From Stomorhina lunata (lineage: Eukaryota > Arthropoda > Insecta > Diptera > Rhiniidae), in NCBI GenBank assembly GCA_933228675.1, contig OW121743.1:90579998-90643997 (forward strand): a stretch of DNA of 64,000 bases, given 5' to 3'. Position numbers and translations under genes: made by a program. Position 1 is the stretch's first letter. Every line of letters starts with the position of its first letter. Shown here in pieces: positions 49,261 through 61,260 of the stretch. Below the pieces are notes generated by a model, which saw nothing but the letters and a program-made list of their open reading frames with translations, searched no databases and was not told where the DNA came from.

Positions 49261-50099
49261 TTGAAAAGCAAGGAATTCTAAAATATGGCCGAGCATATTG
49301 ACCTTAACAGGTTTTTGATATAGGCCATTTAAGTAAAGTAAGTACAATGGGGAAATTTGATAGAGGGTAATTCAATCGAAATCAATCAATTAATCAAAGC
49401 ATAAATTGCTTAAGTAAACAAAAAAGATACACTTTTGCAAAAGTTTTTATTGCATTATTTTTCATAACAATAGTTTTTCTTTAAAAGTATTAAAAAAACT
49501 TCAATTCTTCACCTTTCAGCTGGACGAATTTAATTTTAGCTTGACACTGGACAAGCACTAAAAATGCTGGACAATCCAGTTATGCCTATGACAATCTAGT
49601 TATGCCTATGACATGCATAATACTTTAAACTTAAACCCAGGAAATTACAAATTTGTAATAACAGGTAATAACTGTATTCAATTAATACTCGCACCTCCTC
49701 TTGGTACATCCTGGAAACCTGAGCAACCTAGTTATAGATTCGGTAAGCAACACGAGTGGAATTCTAGGTCAATGCTAATATGCCATTCCGACGTATTTGT
49801 TCTAAGGGTCTAGAATAATTGTCTGTTCAACATGTTTGTTGCGGCTGCCAGCAGGCGTCTGTCACGGATCGAGCAGCTCTCTTTACAAACGTGGCTCTTG
49901 TCTTTGGACTCATCGTCCATAGACTTAGCACATACGATGTTACAGAACTTCAAGGGGTTATCAAACGAGAAATACCTCTGCTACAATAGCTGGCACAAGG
50001 ATTTTGAAGGTGCCTAATCTATGCAAGAACATCCCGATGAATGAAACCAATGTAGCCCTATGCTACACTGGGAGTCAAGAATAGCAGAATAAGAAATGG
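49261..50099. other. Unique DNA, possible old retroelement sequence
   Basis: Two adjacent plus-strand frames (49613-49813 and 49832-50017) have normal amino-acid composition. They have no motif I can name and may be decayed parts of the flanking non-LTR elements. No host gene is supported. Confidence 0.45.
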
Positions 50100-50215
50100 G
50101 TTGATTTATATGTCAGAAAAAGCCAAATGTCACTTCATCTCTAACCATAAGTGGCATAAATATTAGGAAGGCGAATCACTTGATGCTCTGGCATGTTTAA
50201 TTAAACGGTACAGTC
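50100..50215 (+). pseudogene. Jockey-type reverse transcriptase thumb relic
   Basis: The sequence reads GINI, then EGESLDAL, in a context equal to 'DGINIEESETLDVLGM' of the remnant at 55820-55867. It is very short and shifted in frame, identified only through the related copy in this window. Confidence 0.4.
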
Positions 50216-50480
50216 TGATCTGAACGGCCCATTTGATCTCCATACCATATCTTTACTACATATAAACAACAATCATATATGGTCCTGAGCTTTAAAGTCT
50301 ATTTTGGAGTAACTCGACCACATACAGTAGAATGGTTCGAAAAAAAAAGTTGTGTCAGTCACCCCCTAGGATTAAAGATAATGTAAAAACCATTCTAAAA
50401 AAATTGTTTTTATACTTTTGTCACGCCTACAATACCGCCCCCTTAGTTTTTTGTTCACTGTGTCGCCATCTTTAGTCCTA
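50216..50480. other. Unique spacer
   Basis: Nothing recognised. Confidence 0.5.
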
Positions 50481-50845
50481 TCAATTGAAAAATTCTCAAT
50501 TTAAATTTAAAAATTCTCAATTTCAATTGAAAATTTCTTAATTTCAATTGGGCTTTTCTCAATTTCAATTCAAAAATTCTCAATTTCATTTGAAAATTTC
50601 TCAATTTCAATTGAATGTTTCTCATTTCCAATTAAGGTTTTCTCAATTTCAATTGAAAATTTCTCATTTTTAATTGAAAATTCTCAATTTCAATTGAAAT
50701 TTTCTCAATTTCAAATGAAAATTCTCAATTTCAATTGAAAATTTCTCATTTTCAATTGAAAATTCTGAATTTCAATTGAAAATTTCTCAATTTCAATTGA
50801 ATATTCTAAATTTCAATTGAATATTTCTCAATTTCAATTGAGAAT
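50481..50845. repeat. 21-bp tandem repeat with CAATTG dyads
   Basis: About 17 diverged units of AATTTCTCAATTTCAATTGAA. The palindrome TTTCAATTGAAA is central to each. Units vary in length by one base in several places. Confidence 0.85.
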
Positions 50846-50920
50846 GGTGTAGTGTATGGAATAGCCTTTAGAAGTTTTTAAATTTAATTATATCTTAAAA
50901 TTAAAAATCAATTAAAAAAA

Positions 50921-51790
50921 CAAGTAATAGTGTTATATTCGGCTGTGCCGAATCTTATATACCCACCATCAAGTTGTGTTAAATTTAGAAAAATATCTGA
51001 TATATCTACGAAAATTTAAAACGTGGACCAAATTGATAAAAAGTTGTTACGCTAGTTGGTATCGTTGGTAAAATATTTGCTAAATATTTTTTGGTTTCCG
51101 GGAGTGTTTTTTATATGAAAGCTGTAGTCAAATATGGACCGATTCCTATAAAATTTGATATACTAACCAATAGTTGCATAAAACTTCTTTATTCTTAATT
51201 TGTTTGTCATAGCTATTACAATTGTACTCAATTTATCGGCATTCATGTGTTTCCCGGGGAGGGGTTAAATGGAAGCCCTAACTAAATATTACATATCAAA
51301 AATACTTTTGTAAAATTATGTCTCTCTAGCTTTTGTAGTAAAGGAGCTGTCGCGCTTTTATCTGACGGACATAAATGCTCTTTTCTTTTTGTGTTTTTGT
51401 GTTTCTGTAAGTTTTTTATATGGGAGCTATGGTCAAGTGGTGACCGATTGTAACAAAATTTTGCACACTGGCTGACATTTACATAAGACTTTCTTTTGTA
51501 AAATTTTGTTGCTGTAGCCTTTTTAGTTAAGGCGCTATAGCGCTTTTATCTAACAGACAGACGGACATAAATCCTCTTTTCTTTTTGTGTTTTTTTGTAT
51601 CTGTAAGTTTTTTATATGGGAGCTATGGTCAAATGGTGACCGATTGAGACAAAATTTTGCACACTGGCTGGTATTCACATAAGACTTTTTTGTGCTAAAT
51701 TTAGTGGCCAAAGCTATTACAGTTTATTATTTATTGGCATTTAAATAAATTTCAGGTGGAATTTAGGCTGTTTCCGTAAGATTTTATATG
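50921..51790 (+). mobile_element. Helitron-like family-2 element, copy 3, with 5' end
   Basis: It starts at CAAGTAATAGTGTTATATTC, followed by the perfect hairpin ATTCGGC-TGT-GCCGAAT (50937-50953) and ATATACCCACCATC. The body matches copies 1 and 2 (GTAGTCAAATATGGACCGAT, TTTCCCGGGG, TGGGAGCTATGGTCAA), with one internal block repeated twice at about 51405-51530 and 51600-51720. ACAGACAGACGGACATAAAT at 51552 is a short microsatellite seed. No long tetranucleotide array is present in this copy. Confidence 0.7.
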
Positions 51791-51895
51791 GGAGCTATAT
51801 AATAAATGTAAAATATTTATAGAAAAAATCTGGACAAGAAAATATTTACTGTTGACTTGAATTTAATAGATTTTAGAATAGGTTTTCCATATAAA

Positions 51896-52643
51896 AACAA
51901 GTAAGAAACCGCTATAGTCGGTCAAGCCGACCATACGATACCCTTCACCATTATGGTCAAAGGTGTTCTTTTTTTGCTGTATAAAGACAAATATTTCCTA
52001 AATTTTGCCATCATACAAACATTTTCTCAAAAAAACCTATATATATTCAATCTGTTTCCGTCATTTGGACTTATATGAGAGCTAGGGTCAAATGTGGACC
52101 GATTATCTCGAAATCTGGCAAATTGATTACAGTTGTTACAAAAATTATGTATACAAAAAATAAACTCAAAATTTTCATTATCTTTAGATTTACGAGGTCG
52201 TTTTTAAAGAAGAGTTTGTATGGGAGCTATGGTCAAATGTGGGCCGATTTCAACGAAATTTGGTACAGTGATTTACGTTTACATAAGTAGTATTTGTTTT
52301 AAATTTCATGAAAAAATATTGATATTTGTCGCCAATATAGCGATTCCGGGAAGTGGGACCTATGGGAGGTACCATAAATAATGGACCGATTTTGACCAAT
52401 TTCAATAGCCATGGTCCCATTTTCAAAAAAATTATCTGTGCCAAATTTCATCAAATTATCTTTAGAATTGCGACCTGTAGTTTGATTACACGGGTGTCCA
52501 GCCAGACGGACGGACGGACGGACGGATATCGCTAAATCGACTCAGAAAGTGATTCTAAGTCTATTGGTATACTAAAAGGTGGGTCTAAGACAAATATTTC
52601 TATGCGTTACAAACATCAGCACAAACTTATAATACGCTTTCCT
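51896..52643 (+). mobile_element. Helentron-like family-1 element, copy C, 3' truncated
   Basis: It aligns with copy B from AACAAGTAAGAAAC through GGACCATACG-type start sequence, GAGAGCTAGGGTCAAATGTG and GACGGACGGACGGACGG (52505) to AACTTATAATACGC. It then stops within the first arm of the terminal hairpin, so the closing GGTGGTGAAGGGTATAA is missing. A 40-bp deletion relative to copy B lies near 52195. Frames at 52075, 52250 and 52353 are not genes. Confidence 0.8.
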
Positions 52644-52776
52644 ATTCGAGCACCTAAATAAATAGTTTTGTTGATTTTATAAAACACATTTTATAGAATC
52701 ACCAAAAATTGAAAAGCAAACCTGAGTCACTTATAATTCTTTAAATAAATATGATTTTGTAACCATCTTTAAAATA

Positions 52777-53035
52777 TCGTGAGCCTATATTCAATACCGA
52801 CTATGAACCAAATAACAACTTTTTAAGGAGAGGCAAAAACGTGTTCTATATCCAAAATACTTTAATAGAAGTCAATATTTCCTCTACAATATATTTAAGC
52901 CAATAACTGTCTTAATAGATTTCTTCCATTTGATTTTTATTACATGAGACGTTCTTTTATAAAAGAACAGTTTTCAAATAAAAAGTGTTTAAAAATAAAG
53001 ATGGTTCATAGGCGGTATTGAATATAGGCTCACGA
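52777..53035. mobile_element. Small TA-flanked MITE, copy 1 (259 bp)
   Basis: Terminal repeats of about 36 bp start TCGTGAGCCTATATTCAATA and continue with CCG and CTATGAACCA at both ends. A TA dinucleotide flanks each side (52775-52776 and 53036-53037). TA duplication suggests a Tc1/mariner-type mobiliser. A second copy is at 62523-62784. Confidence 0.88.
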
Positions 53036-53037
53036 TA

Positions 53038-53849
53038 TTATTCATTCTATATTAAAGAAACATAGACTTAGAAACATTTGTGGTAAGCATAATTTATTCT
53101 AGGTTTACCAAAATTAGAAATACTTTTTTAAAAATCTTTATTTATTACGATTTCTCGACTTATAATAAACCACTGTCAAAAGGGGTTAATGATGATGGTG
53201 TTGTTATTATTATTTTTTCTTTTATATATTTACGCACACTTATACTTATCCATGTACATTAAAATACATATGTATGTAGTTAAAAATATATGTACATTTT
53301 TAAACACCCATGTACAGGAAGTCATTTTCTGTTTTGTAATCAAAATTCTTATTTTCAGCTGATGACTTAGAATTCTAAAATAGTTTGACTTACAAGTGAA
53401 GAAAACAACGAGTAAAGGATAAAAATAGTAAAAACATTAAAAATCAAGAATAGGAAAATTTAGTTTTTTTTTTAAGAAAATTTTTATGTAAATAAGAAAT
53501 TTTACAATTTCTTAATTTTTTTTTAATTTTTACTTTTTTGATAATTATACAATAAATAAAGCTTTTTCACTATGTATTAAAACTTTTTTAATATTTTATT
53601 ATGTATTTTTTTAACTATTTAAAAACCTTTTTTTTTTCTTAAAGTTTTTGAACACTTTCTCACTAGATTTTTTTAAATTTTTCTTATTTTTAATAATTCT
53701 TTTATTTTATTGAAAAATTTCTTTTATTTTATATTATTTATATATAATTTTTGCTCGTTTTTTATGATTAATAATTATAATATAAATTGTGTAGCCTGTT
53801 TTTCGATTTTTTTTTATATATATTACGATCTATATATTTATAAAAAGTC
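53038..53849. other. A+T-rich DNA without gene
   Basis: Rich in poly-T tracts. The 60-codon frame at 53080-53262 shows no motif. The stretch 53440-53760 weakly resembles degraded sat-like A/T tracts but has no clear period. Confidence 0.55.
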
Positions 53850-54470
53850 CTTAAAATGACGCCGCCGTGGCGTCTGATACACGTAACACGTAACACCGCA
53901 GTGAAGCAAAACTTTTTGGTGCCGAAAACATACAGCAGCAGAAGCAGCAGCAAACAACACTTGAAGACAAAAGGAAAACAAAAACTTACACACACGCACT
54001 CACTTACTCTCAACGGTACACACACACACACATACAAACTTTTGAAACAAAACACACTCTCAACCGAAAAAGAAAAACCTCAATAAAAATGAAAACATTC
54101 CACCAAACTTATACCTAAAGAAAAAGCCAACACATAAACTAAAACTAAAAAAGAAAATCGTTAGCAAACAATTTATAATAACACACATACGAGTATGAAA
54201 AAGAAAATTTTCTACTTATACTCTCCCAAAGAAAAGCAAAAAAAATTGGACTGGAAAACTGAAAGCAAATACGAAGAAAAACATGCGAAAAGCATGTCAT
54301 TTATTTGTATATGTATGACTTTTCTTTAAGCCCTAAACAGCACGTGTTAAAATAAAAAAAAACAACAATTTCATGCTCTCTCACTTTCTCTCGGCACTCG
54401 CAAAAAGCCAACTCTCAAATCTCTCCTGGGTTTTCTCACTAGACTCTAGTATTAACGAAAAGGTGAATAC
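53850..54470. other. Non-satellite block with CAG, CA and GAGA-like tracts
   Basis: This block differs from its surroundings. It has a GACGCCGCCGTGGCGTC palindrome-like start (53858), CAGCAGAAGCAGCAGCAAAC (53933), CACA tracts (53990-54030), many AAAC/CAAA tracts, and CTCTCTCACTTTCTCTCGGC (54375), which contains GAGAG-type sites on the minus strand. Such composition is common in fly promoters and untranslated exons. No TATA/Inr pair or confident coding frame was found. The opposing frames at 53768-54055 and 53856-54086 read simple repeats and cannot both be real. A non-coding exon or regulatory region is a guess. Confidence 0.35.
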
Positions 54471-55009
54471 AATTTTAAGCACAAAAACAACAAATTTTGT
54501 CATCAGTGTGTTGAGTTTTTGTTGTTCTTGTTAACGTTGTGGTTTATTAAAAATTGTTGTTGTAGTTGTTGTTATTTTATTGGCGATTTTCCATGTTCTT
54601 TTTGTTAAGTGTGTTTTTATTTTGTTTTGCTTTATGTTTGTTTTTTGGCTTTTGCTTTGGTTGGTTGTTTTTGGGGTGACAACAAACAGTGGGACGAAAC
54701 AGACATTAAGTTCTAAAATTTTTCGAATTCAAAATATTTTAGTTGAGAAATGTTTTAAGTATAAATAAATTTTTCTAAAGAAAATTTCTGATATAAAAAT
54801 TTTTTACTACAAGAATATTAAAATGTTTAATTGAAAAAAAAAAATCACATTTAGAAAACTTTTTATTTAAAAAATTTTCTCTAAATAAATTTGTATTTCA
54901 ACATTTTTTTGTTTAAATTTTTTATTTCAAAATTTTTATTTCAAAATTTTTATTTAAAAAAATTTTTTTTAAGATAATTTGTTGTATAAAAATGTTTCTT
55001 TAGATCATT
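54471..55009. other. A+T-rich DNA without gene
   Basis: A GTTGTTGTAGTTG tract is at 54555, then T-rich sequence and degraded A/T tracts to 54990. The frame at 54580-54768 is low-complexity (Phe/Leu/Val) and not accepted. Confidence 0.5.
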
Positions 55010-56480
55010 TTTTAGCGGATCTTAACATAAATAAGTCTCCTGGGCCGGATGGTCTTCAAGCAGTGGTCTTCGACGTTAGCTCATTCATTAGCCAACCTTT
55101 TTAGCACCTTATACCATGCTGGTGAGTTTCCTATGTGTTGGAAGGTTGCTGATGTAACACCAATCCCCGAAAATTACCGCCCAATAGCAATTTGTTTCGC
55201 GCTTTTCAAAGTGACAGAAAGTGTGGTAAACTATCATTTAGTTAAATATTTGGAACCTAATAACTTACTAAACGACCGACAGTATGAATTTCGTAGAGGC
55301 CGCTCTGCGGGTGATTAGCCTTTTTATCGGAAAAATAGTGCCATTCAATTCACCGTTTTGCCGAAAGCAAAGCTATGGATCTCGATAGAGTGTGGCATGG
55401 AACACTTCTATAAAAACTTATTGCTTTTGGTGTAGGTAACAATTTATCTCGGTTTATATCGAGCTTTCTTAGAGATCGCACTAGAAAAGTAGTTATAGAT
55501 GGGATATCGTCCGATGAGTTCAAGATTAATTTGGGGATACCACAAGGCTTAGTTCTTTCTAATACCTTCTTTGTCAAACTTCCAACCATATATACTCTTT
55601 TGCAGATGATAGCAACATTTGTTATTCTTATTAATTTAATTAAGCACGATGGAGATCAATTCCAAGAGGCAAACCATGAAGGATACGCTTAATTCCAACC
55701 TATTTACAATATCCAATTAGGGTCGTTTAAAAAGGGTCGATTTCAAAGCTCGAAAGACCGAATGTTTTGCGTTAACACACAAGCGCGTTACGAATCATGT
55801 TGCTTCATTTGTAATTATAGATGGTATAAATATTGAGGAATCAGAAACTCTTGATGTTCTAGGCATGAAAATTAAATATGATATCGGTTGGACTAAACAT
55901 GTTTTTCAAGTATCGAAAGAAGCATTTAAGTGTCTCCGCTTTCTAAAGCGGTGTAAGACATACTTCACTCTAACTGATTTCCTTAATATCTGTACCACTT
56001 ATATCCCACCGAAAATTAAATACAACTCGACATTATACAAGAGAGGGCGAAGGTGCTTATCGGTAACAATAGGGTAGCCGAGTCTAATGCCTTATTAAAG
56101 CATCGTTGTAACGTGGGTTGCGTTTCACTGTTCTAACGCTACTGTAATGGCATGTGCTCAAACGAAATTAGGGATCTTGTTCCTGAAACCAGTACATTTC
56201 TTCATATCACACGCAACTCAACAAGGACACATCCGTTTGTAGTCGAGTGTCAGTAGATCGCACTACGAATTATAGCGAAAACTTGATTTTATTGCCGCAC
56301 AACTCGAATGTTGAATAAACTTCCTGCATCAGTCTTCCCCTATATCTATTATATCCAAAAGTTCAATAGAATATCCACAAACAGTACTCTATACTCCTTC
56401 CCACAGCCTTTTTTTCTAGTTCCATCGCAATGCATATGTAGGGGTTGTCCCCTCAGTGCTGGTCCAACCCAAGAAAAAAA
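55010..56480 (+). pseudogene. Decayed jockey-clade non-LTR retrotransposon (RT to 3' end)
   Basis: The order of motifs is that of a jockey-type ORF2. They are NKSPGPDGLQ (55029-55058), WKVADVTPIPENYRPIAI (55140-55192), LNDRQYEFRRGRSAGD (to 55315), DRVWHGTLL (55382), ISSFLRDRTRKVVIDG, GIPQGLVLS (55534), SFADDSNI (FADD active site 55599-55610), TLDVLGMKI (55850), FLKRCKTYFTLTDFLNIC (55945) and, at the 3' end, LNKLPASVFPYIYYIQKF (56311). At least five frame changes and several stops separate these pieces, so it is dead. Reverse transcriptase of this kind copies element RNA at a nicked target. The ORF1 and endonuclease parts are missing (5' truncation). The last frame runs without stop into the minisatellite. 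Confidence 0.85.
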
Positions 56481-56484
56481 TATC

Positions 56485-59400
56485 TGTATCTTAGTCTATG
56501 TCTTATTCTATGTTTTATTCTATGTCTTAGTCTATGTCTTAGTCTATGCCTTAGTCTATGTCTTAGTCTATGTCTTAGTCTATGTCTTAGTCTATGTCTT
56601 AGTCTATGTCTTAGTCTATGTCTTAGTCTATGTCTTAGTCTATGTCTTAGTCTATGTCTTAGTCTATGTCTTAGTCTATGTCTTAGTCTATGTCTTAGTC
56701 TATGTCTTAGTCTATGTCTTAGTCTATGTCTTAGTCTATGTCTTAGTCTATGTCTTAGTCTATGTCTTAGTCTATGTCTTAGTCTATGTCTTAGTCTATG
56801 TCTTAGTCTATGTCTTAGTCTATGTCTTAGTCTATGTCTTAGTCTATGTCTTAGTCTATGTCTTAGTCTATGTCTTAGTCTATGTGTTAGTCTATGTCTT
56901 AGTCTATGTCTTAGTCTATGTCTTAGTCTATGTCTTAGTCTATGTGTTAGTCTATGTCTTAGTCTATATCTTAGTCTGTGTCTTAGTCTATGTCTTAGTC
57001 TATGTCCTAGTCTATGTCTTAGTCTATGTCTTAGTCTATGTCTTAGTCTATGTCTTAGTCTATGTCTTAGTCTATGTCTTAGTCTATGTCTTAGTCTATG
57101 TCTTAGTCTATGTCTTAGTCTATGTCTTAGTCTATGTCTTAGTCTATGTCTTAGTCTATGTCTTAGTCTATGTCTTAGTCTATGTCTTAGTCTATGTCTT
57201 AGTCTATGTCTTAGTCTATGTCTTAGTCTATGTCTTAGTCTATGTGTTAGTCTATGTCTTAGTCTATGTCTTAGTCTATGTCTTAGTCTTAGTCTTAGTC
57301 TATGTCTTAGTCTATGTCTTAGTTTATGTCTTAGTATATGTCTTAGTCTATAACTTAGTCTATGTCTTAGTCTATGTCTTAGTCTATGTCTTAGTCTATG
57401 TCTTAGTCTATGTCTTAGTCTATGTCTTAGTCTATGTCTTAGTCTATGTCTTAGTCTATGTCTTAGTCTATGTCTTAGTCTATGTCTTAGTCTATGTCTT
57501 AGTCTATGTCTTAGTCTATGTCTTAGTCTATGTCTTAGTCTATGTCTTAGTCTATGTCTTAGTCTATGTCTTAGTCTATGTCTTAGTCTATGTCTTAGTC
57601 TATGTGTTAGTCTATGTCTTAGTCTATGTCTTAGTCTATGTCTTAGTCTTAGTCTTAGTCTTAGTCTATGTCTTAGTCTATGTCTTAGTCTATGTCTTAG
57701 TCTATGTCTTAGTCTATGTGTTAGTCTATGTCTTAGTCTATGTCTTAGTCTATGTCTTAGTCTATGTCTTAGTCTTAGTCTTAGTCTTAGTCTTAGTCTA
57801 TGTCTTAGTCTATGTCTTAGTTTATGTCTTAGTATATGTCTTAGTCTATGTCTTAGTCTATGTCTTAGTCTATGTCTTAGTCTATGTCTTAGTCTATGTC
57901 TTAGTCTATGTCTTAGTCTATGTCTTAGTCTATGTCTTAGTCTATGTCTTAGTCTATGTCTTAGTCTATGTCTTAGTCTATGTCTTAGTCTATGTCTTAG
58001 TCTATGTCATAGTCTATGTCTTAGTCTATGTCTTAGTCTATGTCTTAGTCTATGTGTTAGTCTATGTCTTAGTCTATGTCTTAGTCTATGTCTTAGTCTA
58101 TGTCTTAGTCTTAGTCTTAGTCTTAGTCTTAGTCTTAGTCTTAGTCTTAGTCTATGTCTTAGTCTATGTCTTAGTCTATGTCTTAGTCTATGTCTTAGTC
58201 TATGTCTTAGTCTATGTCCTAGTCTATGTCTTAGTCTATGTCTTAGTCTATGTCTTAGTCTATGTCTTAGTCTATGTCTTAGTCTATGTCTTAGTCTATG
58301 TCTTAGTCTATGTCTTAGTCTATGTCTTAGTCTATGTCTTAGTCTATGTCTTAGTCTATGTCTTAGTCTATGTCTTAGTCTATGTCTTAGTCTATGTCTT
58401 AGTCTATGTCTTAGTCTATGTCTTAGTCTATGTCTTAGTCTATGTCTTAGTCTATGTCTTAGTCTATGTGTTAGTCTATGTCTTAGTCTATGTCTTAGTC
58501 TATGTCTTAGTCTTAGTCTTAGTCTTAGTCTATGTCTTAGTCTATGTCTTAGTTTATGTCTTAGTATATGTCTTAGTCTATATCTTAGTCTATGTCTTAG
58601 TCTATGTCTTAGTCTATGTCTTAGTCTATGTCTTAGTATATGTCTTAGTCTATATCTTAGTCTATGTCTTAGTCTTAGTCTTAGTCTTAGTCTATGTCTT
58701 AGTCTATGTCTTAGTCTATGTCTTAGTCTATGTCTTAGTCTATGTCTTAGTCTATGTCCTAGTCTATGTCTTAGTCTATGTCTTAGTCTATGTCTTAGTA
58801 TATGTCTTAGTCTATATCTTAGTCTATGTCTTAGTCTTAGTCTTAGTCTTAGTCTATGTCTTAGTCTATGTCTTAGTCTATGTCTTAGTCTATGTCTTAG
58901 TCTATGTCTTAGTCTATGTCCTAGTCTATGTCTTAGTCTATGTCTTAGTCTATGTCTTAGTCTATGTCTTAGTCTATGTCTTAGTCTATGTCTTAGTCTA
59001 TGTCTTAGTCTATGTCTTAGTCTATGTGTTAGTCTATGTCTTAGTCTATGTCTTAGTCTATGTCTTAGTCTATGTCTTAGTCTTAGTCTTAGTCTTAGTC
59101 TTAGTCTTAGTCTTAGTCTTAGTCTTAGTCTTAGTCTTAGTCTTAGTCTTAGTCTTAGTCTTAGTCTTAGTCTTAGTCTTAGTCTTAGTCTTAGTCTTAG
59201 TCTTAGTCTTAGTCTTAGTCTTAGTCTTAGTCTTAGTCTTAGTCTTAGTCTTAGTCTTAGTCTTAGTCTTAGTCTTAGTCTTAGTCTTAGTCTTAGTCTT
59301 AGTCTTAGTCTTAGTCTTAGTCTTAGTCTTAGTCTTAGTCTTAGTCTTAGTCTTAGTCTTAGTCTTAGTCTTAGTCTTAGTCTTAGTCTTAGTCTTAGTC

Positions 59401-61260
59401 TTAGTCTTAGTCTTAGTCTTAGTCTTAGTCTTAGTCTTAGTCTTAGTCTTAGTCTTAGTCTTAGTCTTAGTCTTAGTCTTAGTCTTAGTCTTAGTCTTAG
59501 TCTTAGTCTTAGTCTATGTCTTAGTCTATGTCTTAGTCTATGTCTTAGTCTATGTCTTAGTCTATGTGTTAGTCTATGTCTTAGTCTATGTCTTAGTCTA
59601 TGTCTTAGTCTATGTCTTAGTCTATGTGTTAGTCTATGTCTTAGTCTATGTCTTAGTCTATGTCTTAGTCTATGTCTTAGTCTATGTCTTAGTCTATGTC
59701 TTAGTCTATGTCTTAGTCTATGTCTTAGTCTATGTCTTAGTCTATGTCTTAGTCTATGTCTTAGTCTATGTCTTAGTCTATGTCTTAGTCTATGTCTTAG
59801 TCTATGTCTTAGTCTATGTCTTAGTCTATGTCTTAGTCTATGTCTTAGTCTATGTCTTAGTCTATGTCTTATTCTATGTGTTAGTCTATGTCTTAGTCTA
59901 TGTCTTAGTCTATGTCTTAGTCTATGTCTTAGTCTTAGTCTTAGTCTATATCTTAGTCTATGTCTTAGTCTATGTCTTAGTCTATGTCTTAGTCTATGTC
60001 TTAGTCTATGTCCTAGTCTATGTCTTAGTCTATGTCTTAGTCTATGTCTTAGTCTATGTCTTAGTCTATGTCTTAGTCTATGTCTTAGTCTATGTCTTAG
60101 TCTATGTCTTAGTCTATGTCTTAGTCTATGTCTTAGTCTATGTCTTAGTCTATGTCTTAGTCTATGTCTTAGTCTATGTCTTAGTCTATGTCTTAGTCTA
60201 TGTCTTAGTCTATGTCTTAGTCTATGTCTTAGTCTATGTCTTAGTCTATGTCTTAGTCTATGTCTTAGTCTATGTCTTAGTCTATGTGTTAGTCTATGTC
60301 TTAGTCTATGTCTTAGTCTATGTCTTAGTCTATGTCATAGTCTATGTCTAAGTCTATGTCTTAGTCTATGTCTTAGTCTATGTCTTAGTCTATGTCTTAG
60401 TCTATGTCTTAGTCCATGTCTTAGTCTATGTCTTAGTCTATGTCTTAGTCTATGTCTTAGTCTATGTCTTAGTCTATGTCTTAGTCTATGTCTTAGTCTG
60501 TGTCTTAGTCTATGTCTTAGTCTATGTCTTAGTCTATGTCTTAGTCTATGTCTTAGTCTATGTCTTAGTCTATGTCTTAGTCTATGTCTTAGTCTATGTC
60601 TTAGTCTATGTCTTAGTCTATGTCTTAGTCTATGTCTTAGTCTATGTCTTAGTCTATGTCTTAGTCTATGTCTTAGTCTATGTCTTAGTCTATGTCTTAG
60701 TCTATGTCTTAGTCTATGTCTTAGTCTATGTCTTAGTCTATGTCTTAGTCTATGTCTTAGTCTATGTCTTAGTCTATGTCTTAGTCTATGTCTTAGTCTA
60801 TGTCTTAGTCTATGTCTTAGTCTATGTCTTAGTCTATGTCTTAGTCTATGTCTTAGTCTATGTCTTAGTCTATGTCTTAGTCTATGTCTTAGTCTATGTC
60901 TTAGTCTATGTCTTAGTCTATGTCTTAGTCTATGTCTAAGTCTATGTCTTAGTCTATGTCTTAGTCTATGTCTTAGTCTATGTCTATGTCTAAGTCTATG
61001 TCTTAGTCTATGTCTTAGTCTATGTCTTAGTCTATGTCTTAGTCTATGTCTTAGTCTACGTCTTAGTCTATGTCTTAGTCTATGTCTTAGTCTATGTCTT
61101 AGTCTATGCCTTAGTCTATGTCTTAGTCTATGTCTTAGTCTATGTCTTAGTCTATGTAATAGTCTATGTCTTAGTCTATGTCCTAGTCTATGTCTTAGTT
61201 TATGTCTTAGTCTATGTCTTAGTCTATGTTTTAGCATATGTCTTTGTCTTAGCCTATGTC
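56485..61260 (+). repeat. 12-bp minisatellite array, about 4.8 kb
   Basis: Roughly 390 units of TTAGTCTATGTC. Variants GTG, CAT, CCTAG, TATATC and hexamer runs are not random. The block TATGTGTTAGTC to CTTAGTCTTAGTC recurs at 57241 and 57601, exactly 360 bp (30 units) apart, which shows higher-order repeats. A 1347-codon frame (56308-60351) and the long frames at 56445-57353 and 60335-61264 exist only because 12 bp is divisible by 3 and no phase of the unit on that strand contains a stop. They read VLVY-, SLCL- or RHRL-type monotony and I do not accept them as proteins. The left edge adjoins the jockey 3' end. Confidence 0.95.
59075..59512 (+). repeat. Pure hexamer (TTAGTC)n core inside the minisatellite
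   Basis: About 73 perfect copies of TTAGTC without a single variant, flanked on both sides by the 12-bp unit TTAGTC+TATGTC. The 12-mer looks like two hexamers, one of which has changed at two positions. Confidence 0.95.

Noticed and set aside
59075..59512. (TTAGTC)n as a telomeric repeat
   Set aside because: Flies of this kind lack the insect TTAGG telomere repeat, the hexamer is not TTAGG, and the block lies inside a 12-bp minisatellite.
56308..60351. 1347-codon open frame
   Set aside because: Apart from the first roughly 60 codons (jockey 3' end), it is a VLVY monotony produced by a 12-bp unit with no stop in this frame. Other frames of the same array are open too.
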